A stretch of DNA of 64,000 nt from JAJUJL01 sp041736465 (GCA_041736465.1 JBGSTO010000462.1:257481-321480), one strand, 5' to 3'. Positions 18,370 through 26,502 are shown, counted from the stretch's first letter. Numbers and translations are program-made. Notes: generated by a model from the sequence alone, not told the origin.

Positions 18370-18541
18370 GGAGAGACCTCCTGATTACCTGAGTGAATTA
18401 TCGATAGTATACCGCGTGGTGAGGCGCCCGAAAAGATTGATAGACAGGGGATGCTGCTTTCATCCAAAATAATCATCTGCCCGGCGCCAGCGTATCCAAA
18501 GGATAGCAGATTGCCGGGTTGTACCTGAATCGCGGTGATTG

Positions 18542-20050
18542 TTAGGGTGGATTGGCAGATTGGGAAACGTCCCGCTGCAGCACGCGAGCGCGCCTGCGTG
18601 CGAGCAGCGCACGGATGCGGGCATGCCTTTCGCGGGTCAGGGGATAGAACCACGCGACCACGATTGAGCTGATCAGCAGCAGCGCTCCTACCGGACCGGT
18701 CAAAACACGGATGGCGGTCAGGGTGCGGGCAGACTGGCTGAACTGCATTACGCCCTCAGGAGGCGTTTGGTAGCCAAACCAACCTAACACCTGCAGGGCG
18801 AAGAAGATGGCAAAAGCGCCGGTGAGCTTGCGCACGAAGTTTTTCGCCCCGTAATAGATACCTTCGTGACGCTGGCGAGTGCGCAGCTCATCCCACTCGA
18901 TGACATCTGGAAAAATCGAGTCGGGCAGGACGTGTGCTGTGGAAACGCTCAATCCTGCCAACACCGCCAGCACCAGCATTAGGGTGATCTGTCCGGGCTG
19001 CAGGCCGAACAGGATTAACTGCACAAATGCCCAGAACAGCATGCCGATGATATAGGCGCTGCGCTTGCTGAAACGATACGACAGCCACGTCCACAGCGGT
19101 AGAGCGGCGACTGCAGTCGCAATTAACAGACCCAATACGACCGATTCCAGGGCGATGCTCTCACCGGCGATATTCATCGATGCGAGCAGGTTTCCTTCTG
19201 AAATCCAATACACCATGTAAAAAGGCAGCATCAAGGCGACCAGGTCAAAAGTGATCCAATTCAACATGTACAGCAGCGTGGCATAACGGAAGGGGATGTT
19301 GTGCCAGGCGGTTGACAGGACGCTGCGGAATGAGGCAAGCTTTTCTGCAGCATGTGAAGGATCGCTCGGGTCGACGGCTCGCTCCCTCACCACCAGGAAG
19401 ATCAGCAAGAAGGGAACGGCTGCCAATCCTCCGAACAGACTGGCGACCATGATGTAACCCCTTTGTAAGGTGGCGCCGGATTGAACGGCTGCATCGACAA
19501 TGATCGGTGCAGCTACCGCCGTAGCCAGGGATGCCAGCAAATTGAAAAACATACGATAGCCGGTGAGGCTGGTGCGCTCATCATAATCTGGAGTGATATC
19601 GGGGGTCAGTGCAAAGAAGGGTACGATCACCAGAGTTTGGAGCGTATCGCTGAGCATGAAGGTCAGGGTGACGGTAGCCATCAATGCAAGCTGGCTTTCC
19701 CAGGGCGGCGTCCACCATAGAAGGATAAAGCCCAGCGCAAAAGGAATGGAGAAAAACAGCAAGAATGGGCGCCGCCGCCCCCAACGGGTGTGAATGCGGT
19801 CGCTGATCAGACCTACCAGGGGATCGTTGATGGCATCCCAGACCACGCCAATCAGCGCAGCAAATGACGCCAGACGGGCATCTAATCCGACGACATCGGT
19901 GAGAAAGATGGCGTAGAAGATCTGGCGCAGCGTGCCAAAGCTCGCCATCCCCCAGTCGCCAGAGCCGTACACCAGTTTGACCAGCAAGGATGTCTTATTG
20001 GGGGGAACGTCTTTGCCTGCTTCTGCCAGGGTCGCCGCAGTATGGCTCAT
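18542..20050 (-). CDS. MFS transporter, glycoside-pentoside-hexuronide (GPH) cation symporter type
   Basis: 502 aa with twelve predicted membrane helices. The N-terminal LVYGSGDWGMASFGTLRQIFYAIFLTDVVGL and the loop DPLVGLISDRIHTRWGRRRPFLLF are signatures of the GPH family (MelB-like). Another family feature is the cytoplasmic ...PDSIFPDVIEWDELRTRQRHEGIYYGAKNFVRK segment. It would import a sugar or other solute with a cation. Its ATG overlaps the stop of the upstream PLP enzyme by one base (TGATG), so the transporter and enzyme are coupled, suggesting the transported solute is related to the enzyme's substrate or product. Confidence 0.9.
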   Translation of the reverse strand: MSHTAATLAEAGKDVPPNKTSLLVKLVYGSGDWGMASFGTLRQIFYAIFLTDVVGLDARLASFAALIGVVWDAINDPLVGLISDRIHTRWGRRRPFLLFFSIPFALGFILLWWTPPWESQLALMATVTLTFMLSDTLQTLVIVPFFALTPDITPDYDERTSLTGYRMFFNLLASLATAVAAPIIVDAAVQSGATLQRGYIMVASLFGGLAAVPFLLIFLVVRERAVDPSDPSHAAEKLASFRSVLSTAWHNIPFRYATLLYMLNWITFDLVALMLPFYMVYWISEGNLLASMNIAGESIALESVVLGLLIATAVAALPLWTWLSYRFSKRSAYIIGMLFWAFVQLILFGLQPGQITLMLVLAVLAGLSVSTAHVLPDSIFPDVIEWDELRTRQRHEGIYYGAKNFVRKLTGAFAIFFALQVLGWFGYQTPPEGVMQFSQSARTLTAIRVLTGPVGALLLISSIVVAWFYPLTRERHARIRALLARRRARVLQRDVSQSANPP

Positions 20051-21498
20051 CAGGTTTTCTCCTCAAGGTGGGTCATTTGGTCTAACAAATCCAACACCAA
20101 TTCTCCCAGATCGCCTCGATTGGGGAGGGTTCCCATCAAACCGTACATGGCGGCAGTTCTTTTGGGTAAGCCCGAGCTTCCGCCGGAAAGCAAACTGGAG
20201 GCATTCTTCATCAACCGGCTGAGAATGCCCGGTGGCAGATGGTCGGCGGCAAACCTCGCCAGCTGCAGCCCCAGGCGATTGCGCAGCTTGGGCAAGGATG
20301 GGCGCTGCTCGATCCTGGCTGATACGCGCAGATCCTGCAGAAACTGATCGACTACCTGGGAGTGCCCGGCATGCACGGTCAGGTGAAGGCTGGGCGGAAA
20401 CTGCTGGCGATCCAGGTGCCAGCCGCGCAGCGACATCTCATCACCGACCGCGTAGATGTCGCCGGACTGCGTGGCGATTGCCAGCACGCTCATGTCTGGA
20501 TCGCCGAGGATGAACAGTCCTGGAATTTCGGCAATCCCAACGCGCAGACGGTCTCGAACCTGCATCACCTGGCGAGTGATGTCCAGGTAGCCTTCTTCGC
20601 CGAGGAAGTGCATCACAGCCCAGGCGGCGGCTATTGCACCCCCGGCGCGCGTGCCGGACATGGTGGGTGAGGCGTAGATTCCACCGGGCCAATCGGTCGC
20701 TACGAAATACTGCTTGCGGCGCAGCTGGCGATCGCGGTACAAAATCACAGAGGCGCCTTTGGCGGAATAGGCATACTTATGTAAATCTGCAGACATCGAG
20801 GTGACGCCGGGTACAGAGAAATCGAACTCGGGCAGCGGATATCCAAGCCGGCGAACGAAAGGCAGGATGAACCCGCCCACGCAGGCGTCAACGTGCATAA
20901 GCAGGCCGCGTTCACGGGCGATAGCTGCCATGGCAGCAATGGGATCCACCACGCCTTGAGGGTAGGAGGGGGCAGATCCCACCAGCAGGATGGTGTCAGG
21001 TGTAATGGCGTTTTGCACTGCTTGCGGGTCGGCGCGAAACCCCGCATCCAGCGCTGTTTTTACCAGGCGCACATCGAAATACTGTGCTGCTTTGTCGAAA
21101 GCAGGGTGCGCCGAGACCGGCAGCACGATCTCCGGGTGGCTGATCTCGGGGCGGTTGGCTCGTGCCCAATCGCGGGCAGTCTTCACTGCCATGAGGATGC
21201 TTTCAGTTCCGCCGGTGGTCATGTTTCCGGCTACCCCACTGCCGCCGCCCAGCAGACTGGCGCTCATGGCAACGACTTCGGTCTCGAATTTGCGCAGGCT
21301 GGGGAAGGCCGACGGATTCAACCCATTCTCAGAGAAAAACAGCAGGTAGGCCTGCTGGGCGATTTCCTTGACCGCCTGGTTGGATTGAAATACCAGGCTG
21401 AAGGCTTTGCCCTGCTGCCAGTGGATGTCGCCGGCGCGGGCAGCGCTCATTTCTTCAAGAATTTCTTCTCGCGTAGACCCTTGCTTGGGAATATTCAT
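20050..21498 (-). CDS. PLP-dependent sphingosine-1-phosphate lyase-like / group II decarboxylase family enzyme
   Basis: 482 aa. Fold-type I PLP enzyme. Features: NMTTGGTESILMAVKTARDW near 90-110 (phosphate-binding region), LPVSAHPAFDKAAQYF (PLP-stacking His), MHVDACVGGF (PLP Asp) and SADLHKYAYSAKGASVILYR, with the Schiff-base Lys. The DLHKYAYSAKG form, the ASPTMSGTRAGG region and the C-terminal MKNASSLLSGGSSGLPKRTAAMYG suggest sphingosine-1-phosphate lyase rather than glutamate decarboxylase. Such an enzyme splits a phosphorylated long-chain base to an aldehyde and phosphoethanolamine. Bacterial relatives are rare but known. No N-terminal membrane anchor is seen. Confidence 0.82.
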   Translation of the reverse strand: MNIPKQGSTREEILEEMSAARAGDIHWQQGKAFSLVFQSNQAVKEIAQQAYLLFFSENGLNPSAFPSLRKFETEVVAMSASLLGGGSGVAGNMTTGGTESILMAVKTARDWARANRPEISHPEIVLPVSAHPAFDKAAQYFDVRLVKTALDAGFRADPQAVQNAITPDTILLVGSAPSYPQGVVDPIAAMAAIARERGLLMHVDACVGGFILPFVRRLGYPLPEFDFSVPGVTSMSADLHKYAYSAKGASVILYRDRQLRRKQYFVATDWPGGIYASPTMSGTRAGGAIAAAWAVMHFLGEEGYLDITRQVMQVRDRLRVGIAEIPGLFILGDPDMSVLAIATQSGDIYAVGDEMSLRGWHLDRQQFPPSLHLTVHAGHSQVVDQFLQDLRVSARIEQRPSLPKLRNRLGLQLARFAADHLPPGILSRLMKNASSLLSGGSSGLPKRTAAMYGLMGTLPNRGDLGELVLDLLDQMTHLEEKT

Positions 21499-21618
21499 TA
21501 TTTTGCTCGCGAATTAATCCGGAAAAGCGAAGTTGATGTTACGAGTGTATCCGAAGAATTTTGGAACGTCAAATAAATGAGGCGAGGTTTTAAAAAATGT
21601 TATAGACTTAAGTGAAGT

Positions 21619-21636
21619 AAGTGATATTTGTCACTT
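21619..21636. promoter_or_regulatory. CRP/FNR-family operator candidate
   Basis: Perfect inverted repeat AAGTGA-N6-TCACTT. The core GTGA-N6-TCAC matches the half-site spacing of CRP-type regulators (TGTGA-N6-TCACA). It lies between the divergent PLP enzyme and malic enzyme genes, about 180 bases before the malic enzyme start. Its distance from the possible -10 elements does not match the classical -41.5 or -61.5 positions, so which promoter it controls, and in what direction, is open. Confidence 0.45.
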
Positions 21637-21674
21637 CTCAACACCTATCATTATTTGCTACAGTAATATAGATC

Positions 21675-21757
21675 GGGCAAAGCCCTGGAGAAAGGATGGG
21701 TCTAACGACAAATTTTGAGTTACGTCCCCTGCTGTGTAATTGGTAGGGGTATTTTTG
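21675..21757 (+). promoter_or_regulatory. candidate leader attenuator upstream of malic enzyme
   Basis: A small hairpin GGGC-AAA-GCCC (21675-21685) is followed by a terminator-like hairpin: arms CCCCTGC (21726-21732) and GTAGGGG (21743-21749), 10-base loop, then TATTTTTG. A GGG run at 21698-21700 could compete for the CCCC arm and act as an antiterminator. About 60 bases separate the hairpin from the ATG. It does not match a riboswitch class I can name; the structures are read by eye. Confidence 0.35.
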
Positions 21758-21816
21758 TCCTCTTTCTTGATGGATGAGGTCCGGCTCATGATATCCGATG
21801 CACCGGGAGGGAAGAA

Positions 21817-23187
21817 ATGCTGAAAGACAAAGACAATCTCGAACAGCCAACTATCGAGCAGCTGCTGGCGAAGGCGACCAAGCCTTCTGCTGACGCAATG
21901 CGGCTGCATCCTTTCTATCATGGGAAAATTGAAACGACACTCAAATGCACTGTACGCAGTTTCAATGATTTCGCGATCTGGTACACCCCTGGCGTAGCTG
22001 CGCCTTGTAAGGCGATTGAAGCCAACCCGGAACTGGTGTACGAGTACACCAATAAGTGGAACACGGTTGCAGTGGTGAGTGATGGCACGCGCGTCCTGGG
22101 GTTGGGTGATATTGGACCCAAGGCAGGTCTGCCGGTGATGGAAGGCAAGGCGCTGCTGTATAAATACCTGGGCGGTGTGGATGGTGTCCCGGTAATGCTG
22201 GATACCAAAGATCCGGATGCGATCATTCAGACCGTACTGATGTTGCAGCCCGGATTTGGGGGCGTCAACCTGGAAGATATCTCTCAGCCAAAGTGTTTCC
22301 GGATTCTCGATACACTGCGGGAGAAGGCTGAAATCCCCGTCTGGCATGATGATCAGCAAGGAACGGCGACCGTTACCCTGGCAGGCCTGATCAATGCTTT
22401 GAAAGTTGTCGGCAAGGACATGGGGAATGTGCGCATCGCCTTTATCGGCAGTGGGGCTTCGAATGTAGCCTGCTCTCGGTTGATCTTTGGGTGGGGCGCA
22501 GACCCGGCGCGCTGTTTCATGGTTGACACAAAAGGCATCCTGGGGAAGCACCGCCGGGATCTCGAGATGCGCAAGGCCGAGTATGTGGATAAATGGCGTT
22601 TGTGCCAGATCACCAACGCGGAAGGGCGTGAAGGCGATATACCCGATGCCCTGCGCGGTGCTGATGTGGTCATTGCCTTATCTCGCTCGGGTCCGGGTGT
22701 GATCCTGCCGGAGTGGATCAAGGGGATGGCGAAAGATGCAATTGTCTTTACCTGCGCCAACCCGGTTCCGGAAATTTGGCCATGGGAAGCCAAGGAGGCT
22801 GGCGCGGCGGTTGTGGCTACTGGTCGCTCGGACTTCCCCAACCAGGTGAACAACTCACTGGGTTTTCCGGGCATCTTCCGCGGCACGCTGGATGTGCGCG
22901 CCAAGACGATCACCGATGAGATGTGTTTCGCGGCCGCAAGAGCATTGGCAGAACATGTTGGGGAGCGGCTGGCATCTGATTTCATCCTGCCCAATATGGA
23001 TGACTGGGAAGTATTCCCGCGCGAGGCCGCTGCGGTTGGAATGAAAGCTCAGGAGCTTGGGATTGCCGGGAAGCAGTTCAGCTACCAGGAGCTGTACGAT
23101 AAAGCCCGAATCATCATCCAACGGTCCCGTGATATCACCCACAGCATGATGACCAACGGCTTCATTCCCGAAGCGCCTGAAGAGTAA
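21817..23187 (+). CDS. malic enzyme (oxidative decarboxylase, short bacterial type)
   Basis: 456 aa, the length of the short bacterial malic enzymes without a phosphotransacetylase tail. Landmarks: YTPGVAAPCKAI with the catalytic Tyr, GLGDIGPKAGLPVMEGKALLYK with the catalytic Lys, GGVNLEDISQPKCF for metal binding, WHDDQQGTATV, an NAD(P)-binding IAFIGSGASNVAC, and FTCANPVPEIWP. It converts malate to pyruvate and CO2. The ribosome site GGGAGG lies 7 bases before the ATG. It is followed 15 bases later by a thioredoxin-reductase-like flavoprotein. The dinucleotide motif GSGASN deviates from the common GAGAA, so cofactor preference is not called. Confidence 0.94.
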   Translation: MLKDKDNLEQPTIEQLLAKATKPSADAMRLHPFYHGKIETTLKCTVRSFNDFAIWYTPGVAAPCKAIEANPELVYEYTNKWNTVAVVSDGTRVLGLGDIGPKAGLPVMEGKALLYKYLGGVDGVPVMLDTKDPDAIIQTVLMLQPGFGGVNLEDISQPKCFRILDTLREKAEIPVWHDDQQGTATVTLAGLINALKVVGKDMGNVRIAFIGSGASNVACSRLIFGWGADPARCFMVDTKGILGKHRRDLEMRKAEYVDKWRLCQITNAEGREGDIPDALRGADVVIALSRSGPGVILPEWIKGMAKDAIVFTCANPVPEIWPWEAKEAGAAVVATGRSDFPNQVNNSLGFPGIFRGTLDVRAKTITDEMCFAAARALAEHVGERLASDFILPNMDDWEVFPREAAAVGMKAQELGIAGKQFSYQELYDKARIIIQRSRDITHSMMTNGFIPEAPEE

Positions 23188-23202
23188 AACGGAGGAGCGA
23201 GT

Positions 23203-24108
23203 ATGTACGACCTGATCGTATTGGGTGGAGGCCCGGCAGGGCTGACTGCAACGATGTACGCCATCCGAAAACGCCTGGACGTGCTGCTGATCAGCAAAGA
23301 TCTGGGCGGAAAAACCAACTACAGGTTGGCGCTGCCGTGGATCGAAGACTACCAGGTGATCCGCGGCCTGGAGGTCGTGAATAAATTTCGCAGCGAGCTC
23401 GAATACCTGGATTTTGCCAGGCAGATGGACGACGTGCAAAGCGTGCGCAAAGAGGGCGATCATTTTGTGGTTTATACCCAGAATGGATCGAAGCATGAGA
23501 CCCTGTCTCTGATCGTGGCGACCGGCGCCAAACAGCTGCGCCTGCGCGTGCCGGGGGAGAAAGAGTTCATGATGCGCGGGCTGTGCTACTCTGCGCTCAG
23601 CTACGCCCCGCTGTTTATTGACCGCAGAACTGTGGTCGTTGGCGACGGCGAGTTAGCGCTGCGCTCGGCTGGAGAACTGGCGACCATTGCCCAGCATGTG
23701 CACCTGGTGTGTAAGAATCCCGAAACGCTGAGCAGCCCACTGGGCAAGAAGCTGGCCCTGGCAGGCAACGTAACCGTGTATGGCGAGCACCAGGTAACAG
23801 AAGTCGTCGGCGACCAGTATGCCCGGCGGGTGCTTCTGGAAGACGCGCACGGCGGCAAGCTGGAGCTGGAAGCCGATGGCACCTTCATCGAGATGGCGCT
23901 GATTCCAAACTCCAAGATGGTTGCTGATCTGGTGAACCTGGATGAACAGGGGCGCATTATCGTGGACTGCGCCAACCGCACGAGCACAGACGGTGTCTTT
24001 GCCGCTGGTGATGTGACCACTGGCTTTGCAGAGCAGGTGTTGATCGCGGTGGGGGAGGGCGCCAAAGCCGCATTGAGCGCGTACGAGTATCTGCTGCCCA
24101 GGCTGTAG
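23203..24108 (+). CDS. thioredoxin reductase-like flavoprotein lacking the redox CxxC
   Basis: 301 aa. FAD motif GGGPAGLTATMYA (near residue 8), ATGAK, a second nucleotide site VVVGDGELALRSAGEL and C-terminal GVFAAGDVTTGFAEQVLIAVGEGAKAA are those of the TrxB superfamily. Where TrxB has CATC, this protein has GLCYSALSY, so only one Cys remains and disulfide exchange with thioredoxin is unlikely. It resembles ferredoxin/flavodoxin reductase-like or other TrxB homologs without the dithiol. GGAGG precedes the ATG. It shares a transcript with malic enzyme, which may supply NAD(P)H. Confidence 0.85.
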   Translation: MYDLIVLGGGPAGLTATMYAIRKRLDVLLISKDLGGKTNYRLALPWIEDYQVIRGLEVVNKFRSELEYLDFARQMDDVQSVRKEGDHFVVYTQNGSKHETLSLIVATGAKQLRLRVPGEKEFMMRGLCYSALSYAPLFIDRRTVVVGDGELALRSAGELATIAQHVHLVCKNPETLSSPLGKKLALAGNVTVYGEHQVTEVVGDQYARRVLLEDAHGGKLELEADGTFIEMALIPNSKMVADLVNLDEQGRIIVDCANRTSTDGVFAAGDVTTGFAEQVLIAVGEGAKAALSAYEYLLPRL

Positions 24109-24125
24109 CAGGCTGTCAGGCAGTT

Positions 24126-24171
24126 AAGTCGAGGGTTGAGACGGGAAGGTTGTCTCAGCTCTCGACTTTTT
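24126..24171 (+). terminator. rho-independent terminator after the malic enzyme operon
   Basis: Seventeen-base arms (24126-24142 and 24152-24168) pair completely with two G-U wobbles, with a 9-base loop. A run of five T ends at 24171. It starts 18 bases after the flavoprotein stop. Confidence 0.88.
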
Positions 24172-24265
24172 GTTGCACAACCCCCGACACACCACAGATG
24201 ATCGTTGTGGCACTATACAATACTGTAAGAGTCTTGCTGTCTATCAATATTGAAAGCTGAGCATG

Positions 24266-24294
24266 TTGGAATTAATCGCAATATTTTGTAAAAT
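24266..24294 (+). promoter_or_regulatory. sigma-70-like promoter candidate for the pilin gene
   Basis: TTGGAA (24266-24271), 17-base spacer, TAAAAT (24289-24294) in a markedly AT-rich stretch. Predicted start of transcription around 24301, about 30 bases before the pilin start codons. Confidence 0.4.
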
Positions 24295-24328
24295 CAAATC
24301 ATTATGATAAATATATTGTAGGAATCGA

Positions 24329-24745
24329 GTGTGCGGGATGATCTCATCAAGCTCCAATAACAGGAGAGATAGAGGCCAAGGACTGGTAGAGTATGCCTTA
24401 ATCCTCACCCTGGTGGCTGTCGTGGTCATCCTGGTGCTGGCATTGATGGGGCCGGCGGTCGGCAACGTGTACAGCGAAGTCGTTGCCGTTCTCGATTCGG
24501 GTGCCGGGGGCGGCACAGCCCCAACCCAGGTCCCGACTGCGGTACCGACGCCAATACCGACCCCACAGTGGGTTTACTGCGCTCAAGAGCATGATTATTG
24601 TTCTTTTAGCGGAACGTACCCCGTAAGATACGGGGAACATGGCGTTTACAATACCCTCGTTTTAACCGATGGTACGCCGTGCACGAATGCTGTTTTTGGC
24701 GATCCGCTGTATGGAACGCTTAAGCATTGTGACGTGTTCAAGTAA
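24329..24745 (+). CDS. Flp-type pilin with an extra C-terminal cysteine-containing domain
   Basis: 138 aa from GTG 24329 (AGGA five bases upstream) or 135 aa from ATG 24338. Residues ~15-50 (RGQGLVEYALILTLVAVVVILVLALMGPAVGN) are a Flp/Fap pilin N-terminus: a G-QGLVEYAL cleavage and assembly region followed by one hydrophobic helix. After a P/T linker (~70-85) comes a ~55-residue domain, CAQEHDYCSFSGTYPVRYGEHG...CTNAVFGDPLYGTLKHC, with four cysteines. I recall similar FGDP-containing modules at the ends of secreted proteins, whereas ordinary Flp pilins stop at ~60 residues. No tad/cpa assembly genes are in the window. Confidence 0.8.
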   Translation: MCGMISSSSNNRRDRGQGLVEYALILTLVAVVVILVLALMGPAVGNVYSEVVAVLDSGAGGGTAPTQVPTAVPTPIPTPQWVYCAQEHDYCSFSGTYPVRYGEHGVYNTLVLTDGTPCTNAVFGDPLYGTLKHCDVFK

Positions 24746-24823
24746 GGGATGACCGCGCGAAAAGAACTGGTGCATCCAACCGGCGTCTTTTGAAAGCAGC
24801 GGGGAAATGCTAAAAACATATGC

Positions 24824-25987
24824 TCAGACAGCCAATAAATCTGCATACTCCTCGCTAAGAATCTGGCGATAGGCGGGTGGAATCCGGGTCATCTCCAATG
24901 CCAGCTCGCCTTCAGCGGGCGTGACTGAAAAATGCGCCGCAGGCATTAATATCCGCTGGAGCTTGATGTATTCATCCAGGTCGATATCCAGCCCGGCGGG
25001 CAAGACCACTGTAAACCGGTCTTCTTGCAGCAGGGCGCGCTGCGCCGAAGCCCGGATCTGTTTGGACAATGCGCCAAGACGCAGCAGCTCGCTGTCGTCG
25101 TGACCCGCAATCCGATCCAGAAAAGGGAAGTCTTCGGGCTGCACAATCAGCCTGGCGAGAGGTGTAACAGCTTCCCGGCTGGCCCATTCATTGGCATAGG
25201 CTTCTTCTGTCATCTTCAGCCGCTCGAACGTTGTGCGCGGCAGAAAGTACAGTGATCCCTCCCGCCAGGGTTTGCCGGCGAGCTGCTCCTGGTTGACCGA
25301 AAAGTTGTAAACCGCGATCCGATCTCCCTGCCGGTTGTGAAAATACATTACCCCGTTGCGGATGCTGCCGTGCAGGTTGGCGCGGTCCACGATGGCGAAG
25401 AACATCGCCCACAGCCCGTCGTGGGTTCCATAGACAGCCTGCAGATTGCCGCGACCTGTCTCATCGCGCAGCTCATAGGATTTGCGCACCGGAGCAAAGG
25501 TTTCGATTTCGGTGTTGTTCGAGCCGTGGAAGATAACTGCTTCCTGAGCAGAGACATATTGTACGAACTCGTGGATCGGAAACGGCAGGTGGTAATCCAG
25601 CCGGCTTCCGTCAGCCTTCACGATGATGGACTGGAGCAGTGCTGCAAATGCAGCTTCCTTTTCTGCGGATAACTCGAAATCAGGGGCGAGCATCCGGGCA
25701 GTGACCGGTAGTGATTTTACATTCTCATCAGGGATTCTTGCTATCTCGAAGCTGCCGGCGCGAAAGGCGGAGACAGCCCCATCCAACGCTCGGATAAAGG
25801 TCACTGTGCTGCCATCCAGCGGGCCGCCGTGCATGCGGAAGCTGTCACCCTCGACCGGCTCGAGCACAATCTCGTAGCCTTCAGGAACGCCGGGAACTGC
25901 AGCAACGAGCTGATTTCCCACATCGCGGACAATCAGGAGCATGCCCATGTAATAGTAATGACCGAGATAAGCCTTCATGATTTTCAC
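24824..25987 (-). CDS. hypothetical protein, possible ADP-ribosyltransferase-like fold
   Basis: 387 aa, no firm family. The start GTG 25987 is chosen because AGGAG lies four bases upstream; ATG 25978 has none at proper distance. The N-terminal ~110 residues look like a small beta-rich module. The middle (residues ~148-240) contains AVIFHGSNNTEIETFAP, then QAVYGTHDGLWAMFFAIVDR and VYNFSVNQ, an order of motifs reminiscent of ART-like domains (HGS...VYAT...A.FFA). The classical catalytic Glu cannot be assigned. It lies just downstream of the TetR fragment. The function is unknown. Confidence 0.65.
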   Translation of the reverse strand: MKIMKAYLGHYYYMGMLLIVRDVGNQLVAAVPGVPEGYEIVLEPVEGDSFRMHGGPLDGSTVTFIRALDGAVSAFRAGSFEIARIPDENVKSLPVTARMLAPDFELSAEKEAAFAALLQSIIVKADGSRLDYHLPFPIHEFVQYVSAQEAVIFHGSNNTEIETFAPVRKSYELRDETGRGNLQAVYGTHDGLWAMFFAIVDRANLHGSIRNGVMYFHNRQGDRIAVYNFSVNQEQLAGKPWREGSLYFLPRTTFERLKMTEEAYANEWASREAVTPLARLIVQPEDFPFLDRIAGHDDSELLRLGALSKQIRASAQRALLQEDRFTVVLPAGLDIDLDEYIKLQRILMPAAHFSVTPAEGELALEMTRIPPAYRQILSEEYADLLAV

Positions 25988-26003
25988 TCAGCTCCTATCC
26001 ATA

Positions 26004-26444
26004 TTTAAAATTCAGGGCACCCAGTTCGAGATCTTTCTGGAAATTAACCGGACTTCGCCAACAGACTTGCGCAGGATTACCCAGATCATACCAGACTACA
26101 ACCCCCGCAGATAAGCCAGTACAGACGTTTCAAAAGCCTCGCATAGGTCACCGCCGCGCTGAAACTGTCCGTTAAGTTCCAATGTAACGAAAACGTGCAA
26201 GATCGCCAGCAAGCCACTCAGCGCAGACAGAGAATTCTGCGGTGCCACGATGCACTCAATGATCTGCTGCAGCGCGATGGCATGCTTCAGAAGCATCTCT
26301 GCGCGCCAGCGCAGCTCGGGATTTTGAGTGGAGTACGCCAGCGCATATGTGTTCGGATTGGCATGGGCAAAGGCGCGCTGCGTCCCGGCGACTTGATGAG
26401 CTGATCTTGTAGGGAGTCGCCCGCGGCTCGAAGGGCGACATCGT
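26004..26444 (-). pseudogene. truncated, frameshifted duplicate of the TetR-family gene
   Basis: This segment closely repeats 30829-31270 in the same orientation. It encodes the C-terminal ligand-binding part (MLLKHAIALQQIIECIV...FVTLELNGQFQRGGDL.EAFETSVLAYLRG) of the regulator at 30911-31480, plus ~90 bases of downstream flank. The DNA-binding N-terminus is absent: similarity stops abruptly at 26444 inside the codons for YDVALR. A one-base deletion near 26383 (GCGTCCCGGCGACTTG versus GCGCCCGGGCAAGCTTG in the intact copy) breaks the frame. It is a non-functional relic. Confidence 0.85.
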
Positions 26445-26502
26445 ACAAAAGTTGGATAGCAAAATCCATCAGGAGATAGATGATGCCCAAAGCCAACTGA
26501 TC

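Larger units (their letters stand above)
21499..21816. promoter_or_regulatory. 318-bp divergent intergenic region upstream of malic enzyme and the PLP enzyme
   Basis: No coding capacity worth calling. It holds a CRP/FNR-like palindrome (21619-21636), an AT-rich stretch with possible -10 elements around 21664-21672, and a structured leader ending in a terminator-like hairpin (21726-21757), all upstream of the malic enzyme ribosome site GGGAGG. The promoter of the leftward PLP enzyme must also lie here, but no clear -35/-10 pair was found for it. Confidence 0.6.

Noticed and set aside
21675..21757. Cyclic di-GMP (GEMM) riboswitch
   Set aside because: A GGGCAAAGCCC stretch is superficially similar, but the conserved GEMM core and second stem are not present.
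21658..22551. Long minus-strand open frame opposite malic enzyme
   Set aside because: It lies antisense to a well-conserved enzyme and shows no recognisable domain.
26004..26444. Functional second TetR regulator
   Set aside because: No DNA-binding domain is encoded and the frame is broken by a one-base deletion.
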